From: Enterococcus alishanensis
Lineage (GTDB): Bacteria; Bacillota; Bacilli; Lactobacillales; Enterococcaceae
Direction of reading: 5' to 3'
DNA length: 64,000 nt
NCBI RefSeq assembly: GCF_019218635.1
Contig: NZ_JAHUZB010000003.1
Span: 372,001 to 436,000 of the forward strand
Part shown: positions 48,776 to 57,557 of the stretch, piece by piece
Position numbering within the stretch: the first letter of the stretch is position 1
Layout: every line of letters begins with the position of its first letter
Notes under the pieces: model-generated
What the model saw: only the letters and a program-made list of their open reading frames with translations
Database searches by the model: none
Told to the model about the DNA's origin: nothing
Translations under genes and position numbers: made by a program

Positions 48776-50047
48776 TTGGGTAGTATTATTACTGGATTAT
48801 TATTAGCATTAACATTTATTATCTTTGTCGTCTACGCTATGAAAGGCGGAAACTTAACAGTTGGTTTCTTCGTAATGGCGGTTTTGTGGACCATCATTGG
48901 TTTAGTACCATTTAATGTAGCAGTCAAAGAAATTTTTACAGAGCCTGTTTTAAATTACGGGAAAACGGCCTCCTATATTATTTTTGGTTCTTGGTTTGGT
49001 CGAGTTTTAGTTGATACCGGAATTGCTGGAAGTATTTCTCGCCGAACAGAAAAAGTTGGTAAAAAGAGTCCGGTTTTAGCAACGGTTTTAATCGCTTTAG
49101 TAATTGCTTTGATTTTTACTAGTTCATACGGTGTGGGCTCTGCAATTGCTGTTGGGGTAATTTTATTTCCGATTATGTTTTCAATTGGTGTACCTAAAAA
49201 TATTGCCGTTTCTGTTTTTACTTTATCAATCGGGGCAGCAATGTATGTAAACAATGTCTTGTTCGTTCAATTCCAAGTTTTCTTCCCAAAAGTTGCTTGG
49301 GGCGCTCATTACCAACGTTTTGGTTTTGTTGCAATGGCGGTTCAAATGGTAATCGTGATTTTATTTATACTATTTAATGCCAAAAAAATTCGCAACGGTA
49401 AACCATTTATTGTTGAAAGTGAGACAGTTGAAGAAGTACGTGAAGTTGCAGTTTGGACTTATATTTTACCAGTCTTACCAGTTGCATTAAGTATTTTTGC
49501 AAAATGGGATGCGGTTCCTGCCTTGTTGATTTCAATTATTATTGCTTTCCTTGCCACAGGAAATATGAAAACTTACAAAGGTTTTGTCAATATGATGAAT
49601 GAAACAGCCAAACATGCGATTTCAGATATTGCTGGTTTATTAATCATGTTGTTTGTTTTAACTATGTTCCAATCAGCGGCTGTTCATGCAATGTCAGGCT
49701 TCACCTCAGTCTTCCAAAGTATCATTCCTGACAGCAAACTAGTTTTAGTCATTATTATTTTGATTATTGCACCACTAGCTTACTTCCGTGGACCATTGAT
49801 GCTTTATGGTGCTGGTGCGGCAACTGCAGCAATTTTAGTTGGTACCGGGATGTTCAATCAATATTTCTTGTATGGTTTACTTGTAGTTCCTTCAATGATG
49901 GGTGTTTCAGCCGATATTACCCAATCTTGGAACTTGTGGGCGGTTCAATATTCAGAATTAGATACTAAGACATTTTTACTAACCGGATTGCCTTGGGCTT
50001 GGGTAGCTACGGCATTTAACTTAGTTGCAGCATATATTCTTTTATAA
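48776..50047 (+). CDS. GntP-like sugar (acid) permease
   Basis: The 423-aa protein has about twelve membrane segments and resembles the gluconate:H+ symporter/ion-transporter group. AGGAGG at 48763-48768 sits 7 nt before TTG 48776, which I take as the start; the frame is open from GTG 48767. It is the transporter of the operon; gluconate-like sugar acids or a ketose are possible substrates (inference). Confidence 0.78.
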   Translation: MGSIITGLLLALTFIIFVVYAMKGGNLTVGFFVMAVLWTIIGLVPFNVAVKEIFTEPVLNYGKTASYIIFGSWFGRVLVDTGIAGSISRRTEKVGKKSPVLATVLIALVIALIFTSSYGVGSAIAVGVILFPIMFSIGVPKNIAVSVFTLSIGAAMYVNNVLFVQFQVFFPKVAWGAHYQRFGFVAMAVQMVIVILFILFNAKKIRNGKPFIVESETVEEVREVAVWTYILPVLPVALSIFAKWDAVPALLISIIIAFLATGNMKTYKGFVNMMNETAKHAISDIAGLLIMLFVLTMFQSAAVHAMSGFTSVFQSIIPDSKLVLVIIILIIAPLAYFRGPLMLYGAGAATAAILVGTGMFNQYFLYGLLVVPSMMGVSADITQSWNLWAVQYSELDTKTFLLTGLPWAWVATAFNLVAAYILL

Positions 50048-50070
50048 AAAATTTGAAAAGAGGTATTATT

Positions 50071-51024
50071 ATGAGTGAGTTTTTAACGATTGGTGAACCA
50101 ATTGCATTGTTTGGATCGACAGAGGTTGATAAAAGTTTGAAAGATGCCAGTAATTTCCAAAAATATTTGGCTGGCGCAGAAGTAAATGTGACTGTTGGTG
50201 TTTCCCGACTTGGTCATAGTACACAATACATTACTCGGCTTGGAAAAGATCCTTTTGGTGATTTTATTGTCGATCAGTTAGCAGAAAATAATATTGGCAC
50301 AGATTATATTGATGAAACTGATGAATATTGGACGGCTTTCCAATTAAAAGACCGCGTCAGTGATGGCGATCCAAGTATTTTCTATTTTCGTAAAGGATCA
50401 GCGGCAGCGCATTTTGATAAAGCCGTTTTAGATACAATTGATTTTTCCGATGTGAAAATGGCCCATTTGTCCGGTATTTTTCCAGCAATTTCAGAAGAAG
50501 CCTTAGATGCTTTCCGCCATTTAATTACGCTATTAGAAAAAAATCATGTTCGGACTACCTTTGATCCAAATTTGCGTCCACAGCTTTGGTCAAGTCAAGA
50601 GCATATGGTGGAAACAATCAACGATTTAGCTAGTCATGCTGAAATTGTTTTACCTGGTATTAATGAAGGTGAAATTTTAGTTGGTTCAAGAGATCCTGAG
50701 ACGATTGCTGATTTTTATTTGGCAAATGGTGAAGCGACTCAAACGGTGATTGTTAAATTAGGAACTGATGGCGCATATATCAAACAAAAGGATGGGACTA
50801 GTTTTACTGTGCCAGGTTTTAAAGTAGATCATGTGGTAGATACTGTGGGTGCCGGTGATGGTTTTGCGGCAGGATTAATTACGGCTTTAATTGAAGGAGA
50901 ATCCTTGAAAGATGCTGTAATTCGTGCCAATGCTGTTGGTGCAATGGCTGTTCAAGCTCCTGGAGATAATGACGGTTATCCAACACCAGAAGAATTAGCA
51001 GATTTTTTAGCAAAAAATAAATAA
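50071..51024 (+). CDS. PfkB-family sugar kinase (KdgK-like)
   Basis: The 317-aa kinase has the PfkB motifs GEPIALF (N-terminal), AGAEVNVTVGVSRLG (about residue 35), FRKGSAAAHF (about 105) and the catalytic DTVGAGDGFAAG near residue 254. It most resembles 2-keto-3-deoxygluconate kinases. No KDPG aldolase follows, so 2-keto-3-deoxygluconate is not the obvious substrate. It is followed by HPS and PHI. AGAGG precedes the ATG at 50071. Confidence 0.85.
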   Translation: MSEFLTIGEPIALFGSTEVDKSLKDASNFQKYLAGAEVNVTVGVSRLGHSTQYITRLGKDPFGDFIVDQLAENNIGTDYIDETDEYWTAFQLKDRVSDGDPSIFYFRKGSAAAHFDKAVLDTIDFSDVKMAHLSGIFPAISEEALDAFRHLITLLEKNHVRTTFDPNLRPQLWSSQEHMVETINDLASHAEIVLPGINEGEILVGSRDPETIADFYLANGEATQTVIVKLGTDGAYIKQKDGTSFTVPGFKVDHVVDTVGAGDGFAAGLITALIEGESLKDAVIRANAVGAMAVQAPGDNDGYPTPEELADFLAKNK

Positions 51025-51036
51025 GGTCGTGTAAGT

Positions 51037-51663
51037 ATGAAATTACAAGCAGCAATCGATCGTGTCTCTTTAGAGGATGCGGTAGCTTTAGCGCTACAAC
51101 TTGATGGAAAAACAGATATTGTGGAGATGGGTACTTCTTTAGTGAAAGATTACGGTATTGAAGCGATGACCCAATTGAGGGAAGCTTTACCTAATACAGA
51201 ACTATTAGTGGATTTAAAAACCATTGATGAAGGTGCTTATGAGTTTCGTCAAGGTTTTAAATATGGTGGTGATATTTTAACAGTGATGGGTGCGGCGTCT
51301 TTAGATACTTTACGAGCAACTTATCAAGTCGCTGAAGAAACCGGTAAAACTATGATGATTGATTTATTAGAAGTCAGCGAGGAAAAAATTGCTGAAATTC
51401 TTGAATTTGAACATGCTATTTATGCGTTACATCATTCGGTAGATCGTGTGGATAAACAAGATGCAGTAGGAAATGTTGCTCATTTTCATGAGAAATTTCC
51501 AGAAATCAAACGCTTGGCAATTGCTGGGGGCATTGATTTGGCGCAAACAAAGGCTCTAGCGACACAAGGATTAATCGAAATTGTCATCGTTGGTTCTAAA
51601 ATTAGTAAAGCCAGCGATCCTGCTGCAGCGGTTAAAGAATTTATGGAGGGGCTAAAAGCATGA
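51037..51663 (+). CDS. hxlA: 3-hexulose-6-phosphate synthase / KGPDC-family (orotidine decarboxylase suprafamily)
   Basis: The 208-aa (beta/alpha)8 protein has the suprafamily motif LLVDLKTID (about residue 58) and IAGGID near 163. HPS condenses formaldehyde with ribulose 5-phosphate to arabino-hex-3-ulose 6-phosphate, reversibly; 3-keto-L-gulonate-6-phosphate decarboxylase is the related alternative. The next gene is the PHI partner (4-bp overlap), favouring HPS. The segment HHSVDRVDKQ (about 128) deviates from the usual HPS loop. Confidence 0.8.
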   Translation: MKLQAAIDRVSLEDAVALALQLDGKTDIVEMGTSLVKDYGIEAMTQLREALPNTELLVDLKTIDEGAYEFRQGFKYGGDILTVMGAASLDTLRATYQVAEETGKTMMIDLLEVSEEKIAEILEFEHAIYALHHSVDRVDKQDAVGNVAHFHEKFPEIKRLAIAGGIDLAQTKALATQGLIEIVIVGSKISKASDPAAAVKEFMEGLKA

Positions 51664-52202
51664 GTACAATAAAAACAATTATGGATGAAATCAATGAAGT
51701 GATGGCGCTAGTTGATGAAAGCCAAATCGATGATGCATTAACATTATTTCAAAAAGACAAACGAATTTTTGTGATTGGTGCTGGTCGCAGTGGTTTCCAA
51801 GGAAAAGGTTTTGCGATGCGCTTGATGCACATTGGTTATACCGATTATGTAATGGGGGAAACAATTACACCTTCGATTCAAAAAGGGGATACTTGGGTGG
51901 CTATTTCTGGATCGGGTACGACGAAAAGTATCGTTGCCGATACAGAAGCTGCGAAAAAACTAGGCTTGGACATAGTTGTACTAACGTCTGAACCAGCCTC
52001 ACCTTTGGCAAAATTAGCGGACAAAGTAATTATTGTTCCTGGAGCGACGAAAACTGGTTCCGGAGTGAAATCAGTCCAATTGTTGTCTTCATTATTCGAT
52101 CAAACTGTCCATATTACGTTAGATGCGTTAACTTTGAAATTGGCTAAACGAGACGATACATCAAATGCTGATGCCTTGCATGAACATGTAAATGTAGAAT
52201 AA
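51660..52202 (+). CDS. hxlB: 6-phospho-3-hexuloisomerase (SIS domain)
   Basis: The 180-aa SIS-domain protein has GAGRSGFQGKGFAMRLMH (about residue 40) and SGSGTT (about 85), the pattern of PHI enzymes that convert arabino-hex-3-ulose 6-phosphate to fructose 6-phosphate. It overlaps the HPS gene by ATGA and ends the operon. As a pair, HPS/PHI form the ribulose-monophosphate module, unusual inside a sugar-catabolic operon. Confidence 0.88.
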   Translation: MSTIKTIMDEINEVMALVDESQIDDALTLFQKDKRIFVIGAGRSGFQGKGFAMRLMHIGYTDYVMGETITPSIQKGDTWVAISGSGTTKSIVADTEAAKKLGLDIVVLTSEPASPLAKLADKVIIVPGATKTGSGVKSVQLLSSLFDQTVHITLDALTLKLAKRDDTSNADALHEHVNVE

Positions 52203-52208
52203 TTTTTT

Positions 52209-52242
52209 GATCACTACGGGATTCTTCGTAGTGATTTTTTTA
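52209..52242 (+). terminator. Terminator of the sugar operon
   Basis: ATCACTACG / CGTAGTGAT (9 bp, 7-8-nt loop) followed by seven T residues. Confidence 0.92.
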
Positions 52243-52293
52243 CATTTTTAAAACATTTGTTATACTTAAAGGAAAGAGAAAGAAGGTCCTAGT

Positions 52294-52884
52294 ATGTTTT
52301 ATTTAGCAGAAGAAGAAAATGAAGAAACAAAAACAGATATTTCCGAAATTTATAAAAAGAAAATGTTGGAACAACGAACAATCTTAATTTATGGAGAAAT
52401 TACGCAAGACTTAGCCAAAGAAGTGACATCTCAATTACTTTTACTAAGTGCTTTAAGTGATGATCCAATTACGATTTATATTAATAGTCAAGGTGGTCAT
52501 GTGGAATCTGGCGATACTATTCATGATATGATTAAATTTATCAAACCAGAAGTTAGAATGGTTGGTACTGGTTGGGTAGCCAGCGCAGGAATTACAATTT
52601 ATTTAGGTGCTGAAAAGAAAAATCGTTTTAGTTTACCAAACACGCGTTACATGATTCATCAACCGATGGGCGGCGTACAAGGTCAACAGACTGAAATTGA
52701 AATTGAAGCCCGAGAAATCATCAGAACCCGTGAAAGAATCAATCATTTGATTGCTGAAGCAACTGGTCAAACTTATGAAAAAGTTGCCGAAGATACAGAT
52801 CGTAATTTTTGGTTATCTGTAGATGAAGCAAAGAAATATGGGATTGTCAAAAAAGTGATTAAATCATCTGACCAAGTTAAATAA
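52294..52884 (+). CDS. ClpP-family serine protease paralogue
   Basis: The 196-aa protein has the ClpP triad: Ser in VASAG (about residue 96), His in MIHQP (about 121) and Asp in DTDRNF (about 170). Unlike the housekeeping ClpP, it starts with an acidic tail (EEENEETKTD) and has GWVASAG where ClpP has GMAASMG, and DTDRNFWLS instead of DTDRDNFMS. It therefore looks like a second ClpP-type subunit as found in some Firmicutes. It stands alone with its own terminator, and the partner ATPase is unknown. Confidence 0.85.
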   Translation: MFYLAEEENEETKTDISEIYKKKMLEQRTILIYGEITQDLAKEVTSQLLLLSALSDDPITIYINSQGGHVESGDTIHDMIKFIKPEVRMVGTGWVASAGITIYLGAEKKNRFSLPNTRYMIHQPMGGVQGQQTEIEIEAREIIRTRERINHLIAEATGQTYEKVAEDTDRNFWLSVDEAKKYGIVKKVIKSSDQVK

Positions 52885-52889
52885 ACCAT

Positions 52890-52925
52890 CAAGTCGCGAA
52901 ACTTTATTGTTTTGTGACTTTTTTT
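52890..52925 (+). terminator. Terminator of the clpP-like gene
   Basis: AAGTCGCGAAAC pairs with GTTTTGTGACTT (with G-U), followed by five T residues. Confidence 0.8.
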
Positions 52926-52976
52926 ATCTTTGAATGTGATAAAATAATAAAAAAATGGAGGTTCTAATAAATACAT

Positions 52977-53831
52977 ATGACAAAGACAATTCATCCTGGG
53001 AAAATGGTTACCGTCAATCAACATCAAATGCATATCTTCACTGCAGGAGATGGAGACAAGACCTTTGTTTTTATGGCTGGTTCTGGCACGGCCGCGCCAA
53101 CTATTGACTTTAAACCGCTGTGGCAAATACTAGCCAAAAAATATCGCATTGTCGTGATTGAAAAAGCTGGCTATGGTTGGAGTGAAGCGACAACTGTTTC
53201 GCGAGATTTAGCTACAATGTTAGAAGAAAGCCGCGAAGCTTTACATTTGGCAAATATTCAAGCACCATTTATTTTAGTGCCTCACTCGATGTCTGGATTG
53301 GAAGCATTGTATTGGGGACAGAAGTATCCAACGGAAGTACAAGCAATCATTGGTTTAGATCCAGCTGTTCCTGCTGCGTATGAGAAATTAAAAATTCCTT
53401 CTAAGACGAATTTAAAGATTTCAAAGACTTTAATCAATTTAGGTGTTCATCGACCTTTTATGAAATTAGTTGCGAAAAATGTCTGGAAAAAACGTGGTAC
53501 TAGTTTATCGTCAGAAGATTTTCAGCGCTATGTAGATTGTTATAAGGAATCATTGTTCTCGTCAGATGTAATAAATGAAGTCTTGACAGTGAGAGAAAAT
53601 GTGGCAATCTGTCAAAAAGGTGAGGTGCCAAAAGATATTCCAGTCTATTATTTTATTTCTGATGGTAAGGAGATAGGATTAAAAGAAGATTGGCGACCCA
53701 CTTTAATCGCCTATTTGGCTCAGTTTGAAACAAGTAAATACTTACTGCTAGATTGTGGTCATTATGTGCATGGAGAACGGCCAGAGGAAATTGCAGAAGA
53801 AATTGAATCATTTATTACTGAGATAAGCTAA
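52977..53831 (+). CDS. Alpha/beta hydrolase
   Basis: The 284-aa protein has the hydrolase nucleophile elbow VPHSMSGLEAL with GxSxS variation HSMSG (Ser about residue 105), oxyanion MAGSGTAAP (about 34), acid Asp near SDGKEIG (about 227) and His in LDCGHYVHG (about 262). It is an esterase/peptidase-like cytosolic enzyme; substrate unknown. GGAGG lies 15 nt before the ATG at 52977, longer than usual; an in-frame ATA at 52971 would be at 9 nt. A terminator overlaps its stop. Confidence 0.8.
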   Translation: MTKTIHPGKMVTVNQHQMHIFTAGDGDKTFVFMAGSGTAAPTIDFKPLWQILAKKYRIVVIEKAGYGWSEATTVSRDLATMLEESREALHLANIQAPFILVPHSMSGLEALYWGQKYPTEVQAIIGLDPAVPAAYEKLKIPSKTNLKISKTLINLGVHRPFMKLVAKNVWKKRGTSLSSEDFQRYVDCYKESLFSSDVINEVLTVRENVAICQKGEVPKDIPVYYFISDGKEIGLKEDWRPTLIAYLAQFETSKYLLLDCGHYVHGERPEEIAEEIESFITEIS

Positions 53832-53852
53832 AGCTTACCTCAGTTTTTTTAT
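53819..53852 (+). terminator. Terminator overlapping the hydrolase stop codon
   Basis: CTGAGATAAGCT / AGCTTACCTCAG (one mismatch), then seven T residues. Confidence 0.88.
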
Positions 53853-53853
53853 T

Positions 53854-54357
53854 TTAAGTTAGCTGGTCTAAGCGAGAAAAATCAACAAAATCTAATGAAC
53901 TTTTATAGACATCTCGTAATAGTTTAACTTCATCAGATACTTCACTTTTATTTTTACTGGTGGCATGAATTCCTTTGATAAAGGTTTTGTGTAGAAAACT
54001 TAACTGATCATAGGTTAAAGCTCCCGGTAGATGACCTAAAAAGACCAGCCGTTTACCGTTAGCATTTTGTTGAGCCAAGTTAAAAATTTCTTGGATTTTT
54101 TCTTGATTCTCTGGGTCAGTTAGTCCAACGGTTAAAATTTGAACTTCTTGTTGCGGATCGCTTACTTTTAATAAATCTTTTAAATGCATTAAACTACCAG
54201 CATATACAGCACTGATAAAAATAACTGTATGACCTTTTAATTGTGCCTCAGTAATTTCTTCAATAGAGAATAGTGGTAGATTAAGTCTTTCAGCTAAATA
54301 GTTTGCGTATTTTTTTGCAGTACCATATCTAGTTGCGTAAATAATGATTTTTTCCAT
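53854..54357 (-). CDS. Flavodoxin-domain protein (HemG-like)
   Basis: The 167-aa protein starts with the FMN phosphate loop YATRYGTAKKYA (about residues 7-18) and has the FISAVYAGSL segment (about 49), fitting the Flavodoxin_5/protoporphyrinogen-oxidase-like group. Its redox partner is unknown; no heme genes are near. AGGAGG precedes the ATG. It is 12 bp downstream of the SASA esterase gene, likely the same operon. Confidence 0.8.
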   Translation of the reverse strand: MEKIIIYATRYGTAKKYANYLAERLNLPLFSIEEITEAQLKGHTVIFISAVYAGSLMHLKDLLKVSDPQQEVQILTVGLTDPENQEKIQEIFNLAQQNANGKRLVFLGHLPGALTYDQLSFLHKTFIKGIHATSKNKSEVSDEVKLLRDVYKSSLDFVDFSRLDQLT

Positions 54358-54369
54358 TATTTTCCTCCT

Positions 54370-55215
54370 TTATTTCGGTAGATAAGGGGCAATTTCTTGT
54401 GAAAATGCAGGATAGTCTATCTGTCCAAGGGCAAATTTTTTACTGGCAAGGTAAATGGCTTCAGTGGCTGTTCGATCTTTTTGATAAAGAAGTGAAACTT
54501 TTTGGTCTTCATTTTCTAAAGGGATCAACTGGTCTTGTTGGTTAGCGAAAGCTTCATAATAACGCAAACCAAATTTTCTTTGAGACAAGGCATCAAGATG
54601 GATACCATCAGGATTTGCTGATAGTCCTTTGGCGGTAACAAAATAAAAATGCTCGTCCGTATAAGCGATTTTTCGCAAAATTTGATTGATTTCATGATAT
54701 TCAATAGCCTGTTGGCCGAAGCCAGTTTTACCTAAAAAATTCGGTAATTCGCCGATAATTATTGGAACATCAGGTAAATCTAACACTTCACGGAAAGCAG
54801 CAAAAACCTCCCGTAGTTTTCCCTCATAACTTTTATAAAGCTGATTTAAGCTATCATTTTCCCCTTGATGCCATAAAATACCAATAATCTCACTGGTTTC
54901 TTGCGCAAATTTTGCTTCCTTGACAGCGTGACGAAACAAAACCCCTTCTGGTGACCATTCAGCTATACTACTACCACCTTCAGCGCAAGGGATTAAGCCG
55001 ATAGTTTCATCGGGATGCGCAAAACTATAAGCTTGCGCAAAACTAGCCGCCAATCCAATCCCAGCTACTTCACGATCAGAATGAATCGGTTCTGCCATCA
55101 TTTGAAAGCGTCCATTCCTTAGCATTTGAATTTTTTCATTATAGATAGGCGGTACGGTGTGAATAAATCCGCGTCCAGCCATATTTGATTGTCCAACTAA
55201 TAAAAATGATTTCAT
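54370..55215 (-). CDS. SASA/CE6-like carbohydrate esterase
   Basis: The 281-aa protein has the SGNH-type nucleophile motif VGQSNMAGRG (Ser about residue 9), HQGENDS (about 152) and DGIHLDALSQ (C-terminal Asp-His, about 201). This matches sialate O-acetylesterase/xylan acetyl-esterase (DUF303/SASA) family members. No signal peptide, so it acts in the cytosol. AAGGAG before ATG 55215 overrides the longer frame to 55230. Confidence 0.85.
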   Translation of the reverse strand: MKSFLLVGQSNMAGRGFIHTVPPIYNEKIQMLRNGRFQMMAEPIHSDREVAGIGLAASFAQAYSFAHPDETIGLIPCAEGGSSIAEWSPEGVLFRHAVKEAKFAQETSEIIGILWHQGENDSLNQLYKSYEGKLREVFAAFREVLDLPDVPIIIGELPNFLGKTGFGQQAIEYHEINQILRKIAYTDEHFYFVTAKGLSANPDGIHLDALSQRKFGLRYYEAFANQQDQLIPLENEDQKVSLLYQKDRTATEAIYLASKKFALGQIDYPAFSQEIAPYLPK

Positions 55216-55341
55216 CCTATTCTCCTTCATTCATTATCTTTTTTATTTTAGAAGACTTAATGATAAGCGTCAAACAATCGAAGATCTCACTAAGAAATTG
55301 AGAATAAATATTTTTATCATAGAGAAAGTAAAACAGTATTT

Positions 55342-55905
55342 TTACATCGGCTTCAAATTTTTTATTAAACGTTCAGTCATCCATTTTAAGCGACTGTCGC
55401 GTCCTTTATCGGTTTTGGCATCGAAATAAGCGCGAGTGTAAGTTTTTTGCACTGAGGGAGACATAGTTTGAAAGTTTTGATAGGCTAGGGCATTTTCTTT
55501 TAATAAATCAGCGACTGTTTCTATTTGTTCAGGAGTGATAGCAGAGGGTTTGACAGCTTGATCCCATTGTCCATTTGCTTTGGCTTCACTGATTTTTTGT
55601 AGCCCAAATTCAGTGACTAAATCTTGATCTATTAATTTTTGAACAATTTTTTTGTTCTTTTCCGACCAACGACTATTTTTGCGACGTGGAGCGAAATATT
55701 TCATATAGGAATGTTCGTCAATTTTTTTCATGACACCATCAATCCAGCCGTGACACAAGGCTTCCTCTAAAGCTTCACTAGCTTTTAAAGTTGTGAAGGT
55801 CGCATCTTTTGAAAAAAGTAGCCAAATGCCTGAATTAGTTTGGTGATTTTCTGTAAGCCATTGATGAAAATCACTTTTAGCTTCAAAGTGTACTGGTTGT
55901 GTCAT
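55342..55905 (-). CDS. YdeI/OmpD-associated family protein
   Basis: The 187-aa protein has the family pattern: SGIWLLFSKD, EALEEALCHGWIDGVMKKID (about 40-60), RRKNSRWSEKNKK and a C-terminal Lys/Arg-rich helix. Some members are annotated as bacteriocin- or polymyxin-protection proteins; function is not firm. It follows an HxlR regulator gene in one operon, 15 bp apart. Confidence 0.82.
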   Translation of the reverse strand: MTQPVHFEAKSDFHQWLTENHQTNSGIWLLFSKDATFTTLKASEALEEALCHGWIDGVMKKIDEHSYMKYFAPRRKNSRWSEKNKKIVQKLIDQDLVTEFGLQKISEAKANGQWDQAVKPSAITPEQIETVADLLKENALAYQNFQTMSPSVQKTYTRAYFDAKTDKGRDSRLKWMTERLIKNLKPM

Positions 55906-55920
55906 AAAAATCTTCCTTTC

Positions 55921-56283
55921 TTAATGAGTTTTTTCAAATTGCTCTCGATTACTTATAATTGCCTCTTGATTTTGGCGTAGCCAGATTTTTACAGTTCTCA
56001 AAATAACTAAGCTACTTTCTCCTAAAGGTGTTAATTGATAGGTGACAGGAAAACCAGTAGCAGTTTCTCCGATTTTGCTGATTAGTCCAGAGGCTTGTAA
56101 ATTGTTTAAATTTTCAGTCAAAACTTTGCGAGAAACACCGGTCATTGTTCGATGTAATTCAGAAAAATTATGGGCTCTCTGGGCCAATGACAATAAAATA
56201 AAGGGAACCCATTTTCCAATAAGTGGTAGGGCCAATTCTCTTAGAAGCATTTCGTCAGCTAAATTTTGGTTATCATTTTGCAC
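55921..56283 (-). CDS. HxlR-family transcriptional regulator
   Basis: The 120-aa winged-helix protein has LIGKWVPFILLSLAQRAHNFSELHRTMTGVSRKVLTENLNNLQASGLI (about residues 17-64), the HxlR core. It lacks an obvious N-terminal redox Cys pair. It starts at GTG 56283 and is co-transcribed with the ydeI-like gene. The B. subtilis namesake controls hxlAB, but here hxlAB is 4 kb away under LacI control, so no link is claimed. Confidence 0.85.
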   Translation of the reverse strand: MQNDNQNLADEMLLRELALPLIGKWVPFILLSLAQRAHNFSELHRTMTGVSRKVLTENLNNLQASGLISKIGETATGFPVTYQLTPLGESSLVILRTVKIWLRQNQEAIISNREQFEKTH

Positions 56284-56357
56284 CTTCAGGTAACCTCTTT
56301 CTAAAAAAAATAGTTTTCTTATAATAGCTTAAAGTATAGCATAAAGTGAGGAAGCCA

Positions 56358-57536
56358 ATGAAAAACCATTTTTTTAAAAATTTTGCCTTTGAATTTGAGA
56401 CCACTCGATTGATGTGGTATATCCCAAATGGTGGTGCCGATTACGGCGAAGTAGCAACTGTAGCGGAAAAAATCAATCCTAGAAATAATGAATCTTGGTA
56501 TCAGGAATGGTCTAATTTTGCAGAAAAATTACAGCAAAGAGGACAGCAATTTCATTCCACAGAAAGCTGCGGAAATGCGTATTTACGAGCGAGTCGCTAT
56601 TACCAAGCGGCTGAATTTTTCTTGTCACCACAAGATCCTAGGAAATTGACAGCCTATCAACAATCGGTTTCTTTATTTTATCAAGCTTTGGATTTAAAAA
56701 AAATCTCTTATCAAAGATATCAAGTCGGAAAATTTAGAACAGTTTTTTTCCAAACAACGAAAGAATCACGTGGTACCTTTTATATTTGTGGTGGATTTGA
56801 TGCCTTACTAGAAGAATTGTATTTCACAAATGTAGTTTCAACTTTGGCACAGGGGTTCGATGTGGTTCTTTATGAAGGGCCTGGTCAATCAAATGTCATT
56901 CGCGAGCATCAGCTGGTTTTTGATGAAAATTGGGATCAAGTAGCTGAAGTAGTCATAAATTTTTACGAAAAAGAGATAGGCTTGAAGGGATTGCGTATTG
57001 GTGTTGGAATTTCTTTAGGGGGACTCCTCTTGGCAAGAGCAGCCAGTTCAAATCAGAATTTATTTGATAAAGTTATTTTATATAATTATTTTCCTTCAAT
57101 GTTAGCCAGCTTTCAGAAATCATTACCTAAATTTTTGCATAAGTATTTAGATACAGGCTTCCCACTGTTTTTAGAAAAAATTTGTAGCCAGTATATTGCT
57201 AGTAATAGCTTTTTAAATTGGCAGGTAACGCATGCTAAGTGGGTTTTTGGCGCAGACTCACTAAATGAATTATTAAAGGTGACTAGTCGGTTTAATGAAG
57301 AAATCGCTTATAAAAGATTAACAACGGATTGTCTTATTTTTCTAGCTAAAAACGAAAATTATTATGATTATCAATTAGGGAGGAATTTCTATCAGAAAAT
57401 TCCCGCAAAAAATAAGCGCTTGATCTTGTTTGATAAACAGGATTTTTCGGCAGATTTGCATTGTCAAAATGGCGCTGCTTATGATAGCAATGATCAATTA
57501 TTTCAATGGTTAGATGAAGAAACCCTAAAAAGCTAA
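56358..57536 (+). CDS. Alpha/beta hydrolase (dipeptidyl-peptidase-like)
   Basis: The 392-aa protein has an N-terminal helical region of about 140 residues and a hydrolase domain: oxyanion FYICGGFDALLEE (about residue 140), VLYEGPGQSN (about 174) and nucleophile GVGISLGGLLLAR (Ser about 222). It resembles esterase FrsA/DUF1100-type hydrolases. GTGAGG precedes the ATG at 56358. Substrate unknown. Confidence 0.78.
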   Translation: MKNHFFKNFAFEFETTRLMWYIPNGGADYGEVATVAEKINPRNNESWYQEWSNFAEKLQQRGQQFHSTESCGNAYLRASRYYQAAEFFLSPQDPRKLTAYQQSVSLFYQALDLKKISYQRYQVGKFRTVFFQTTKESRGTFYICGGFDALLEELYFTNVVSTLAQGFDVVLYEGPGQSNVIREHQLVFDENWDQVAEVVINFYEKEIGLKGLRIGVGISLGGLLLARAASSNQNLFDKVILYNYFPSMLASFQKSLPKFLHKYLDTGFPLFLEKICSQYIASNSFLNWQVTHAKWVFGADSLNELLKVTSRFNEEIAYKRLTTDCLIFLAKNENYYDYQLGRNFYQKIPAKNKRLILFDKQDFSADLHCQNGAAYDSNDQLFQWLDEETLKS

Positions 57537-57557
57537 ACTTTTTAGGGTCGTTTTTAT
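57521..57557 (+). terminator. Terminator overlapping the end of the hydrolase gene
   Basis: CCCTAAAAAG / CTTTTTAGGG-like arms with a short loop containing the stop codon, then CGTTTTTATT. It also lies at the end of the convergent AIM24 gene. Confidence 0.8.
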
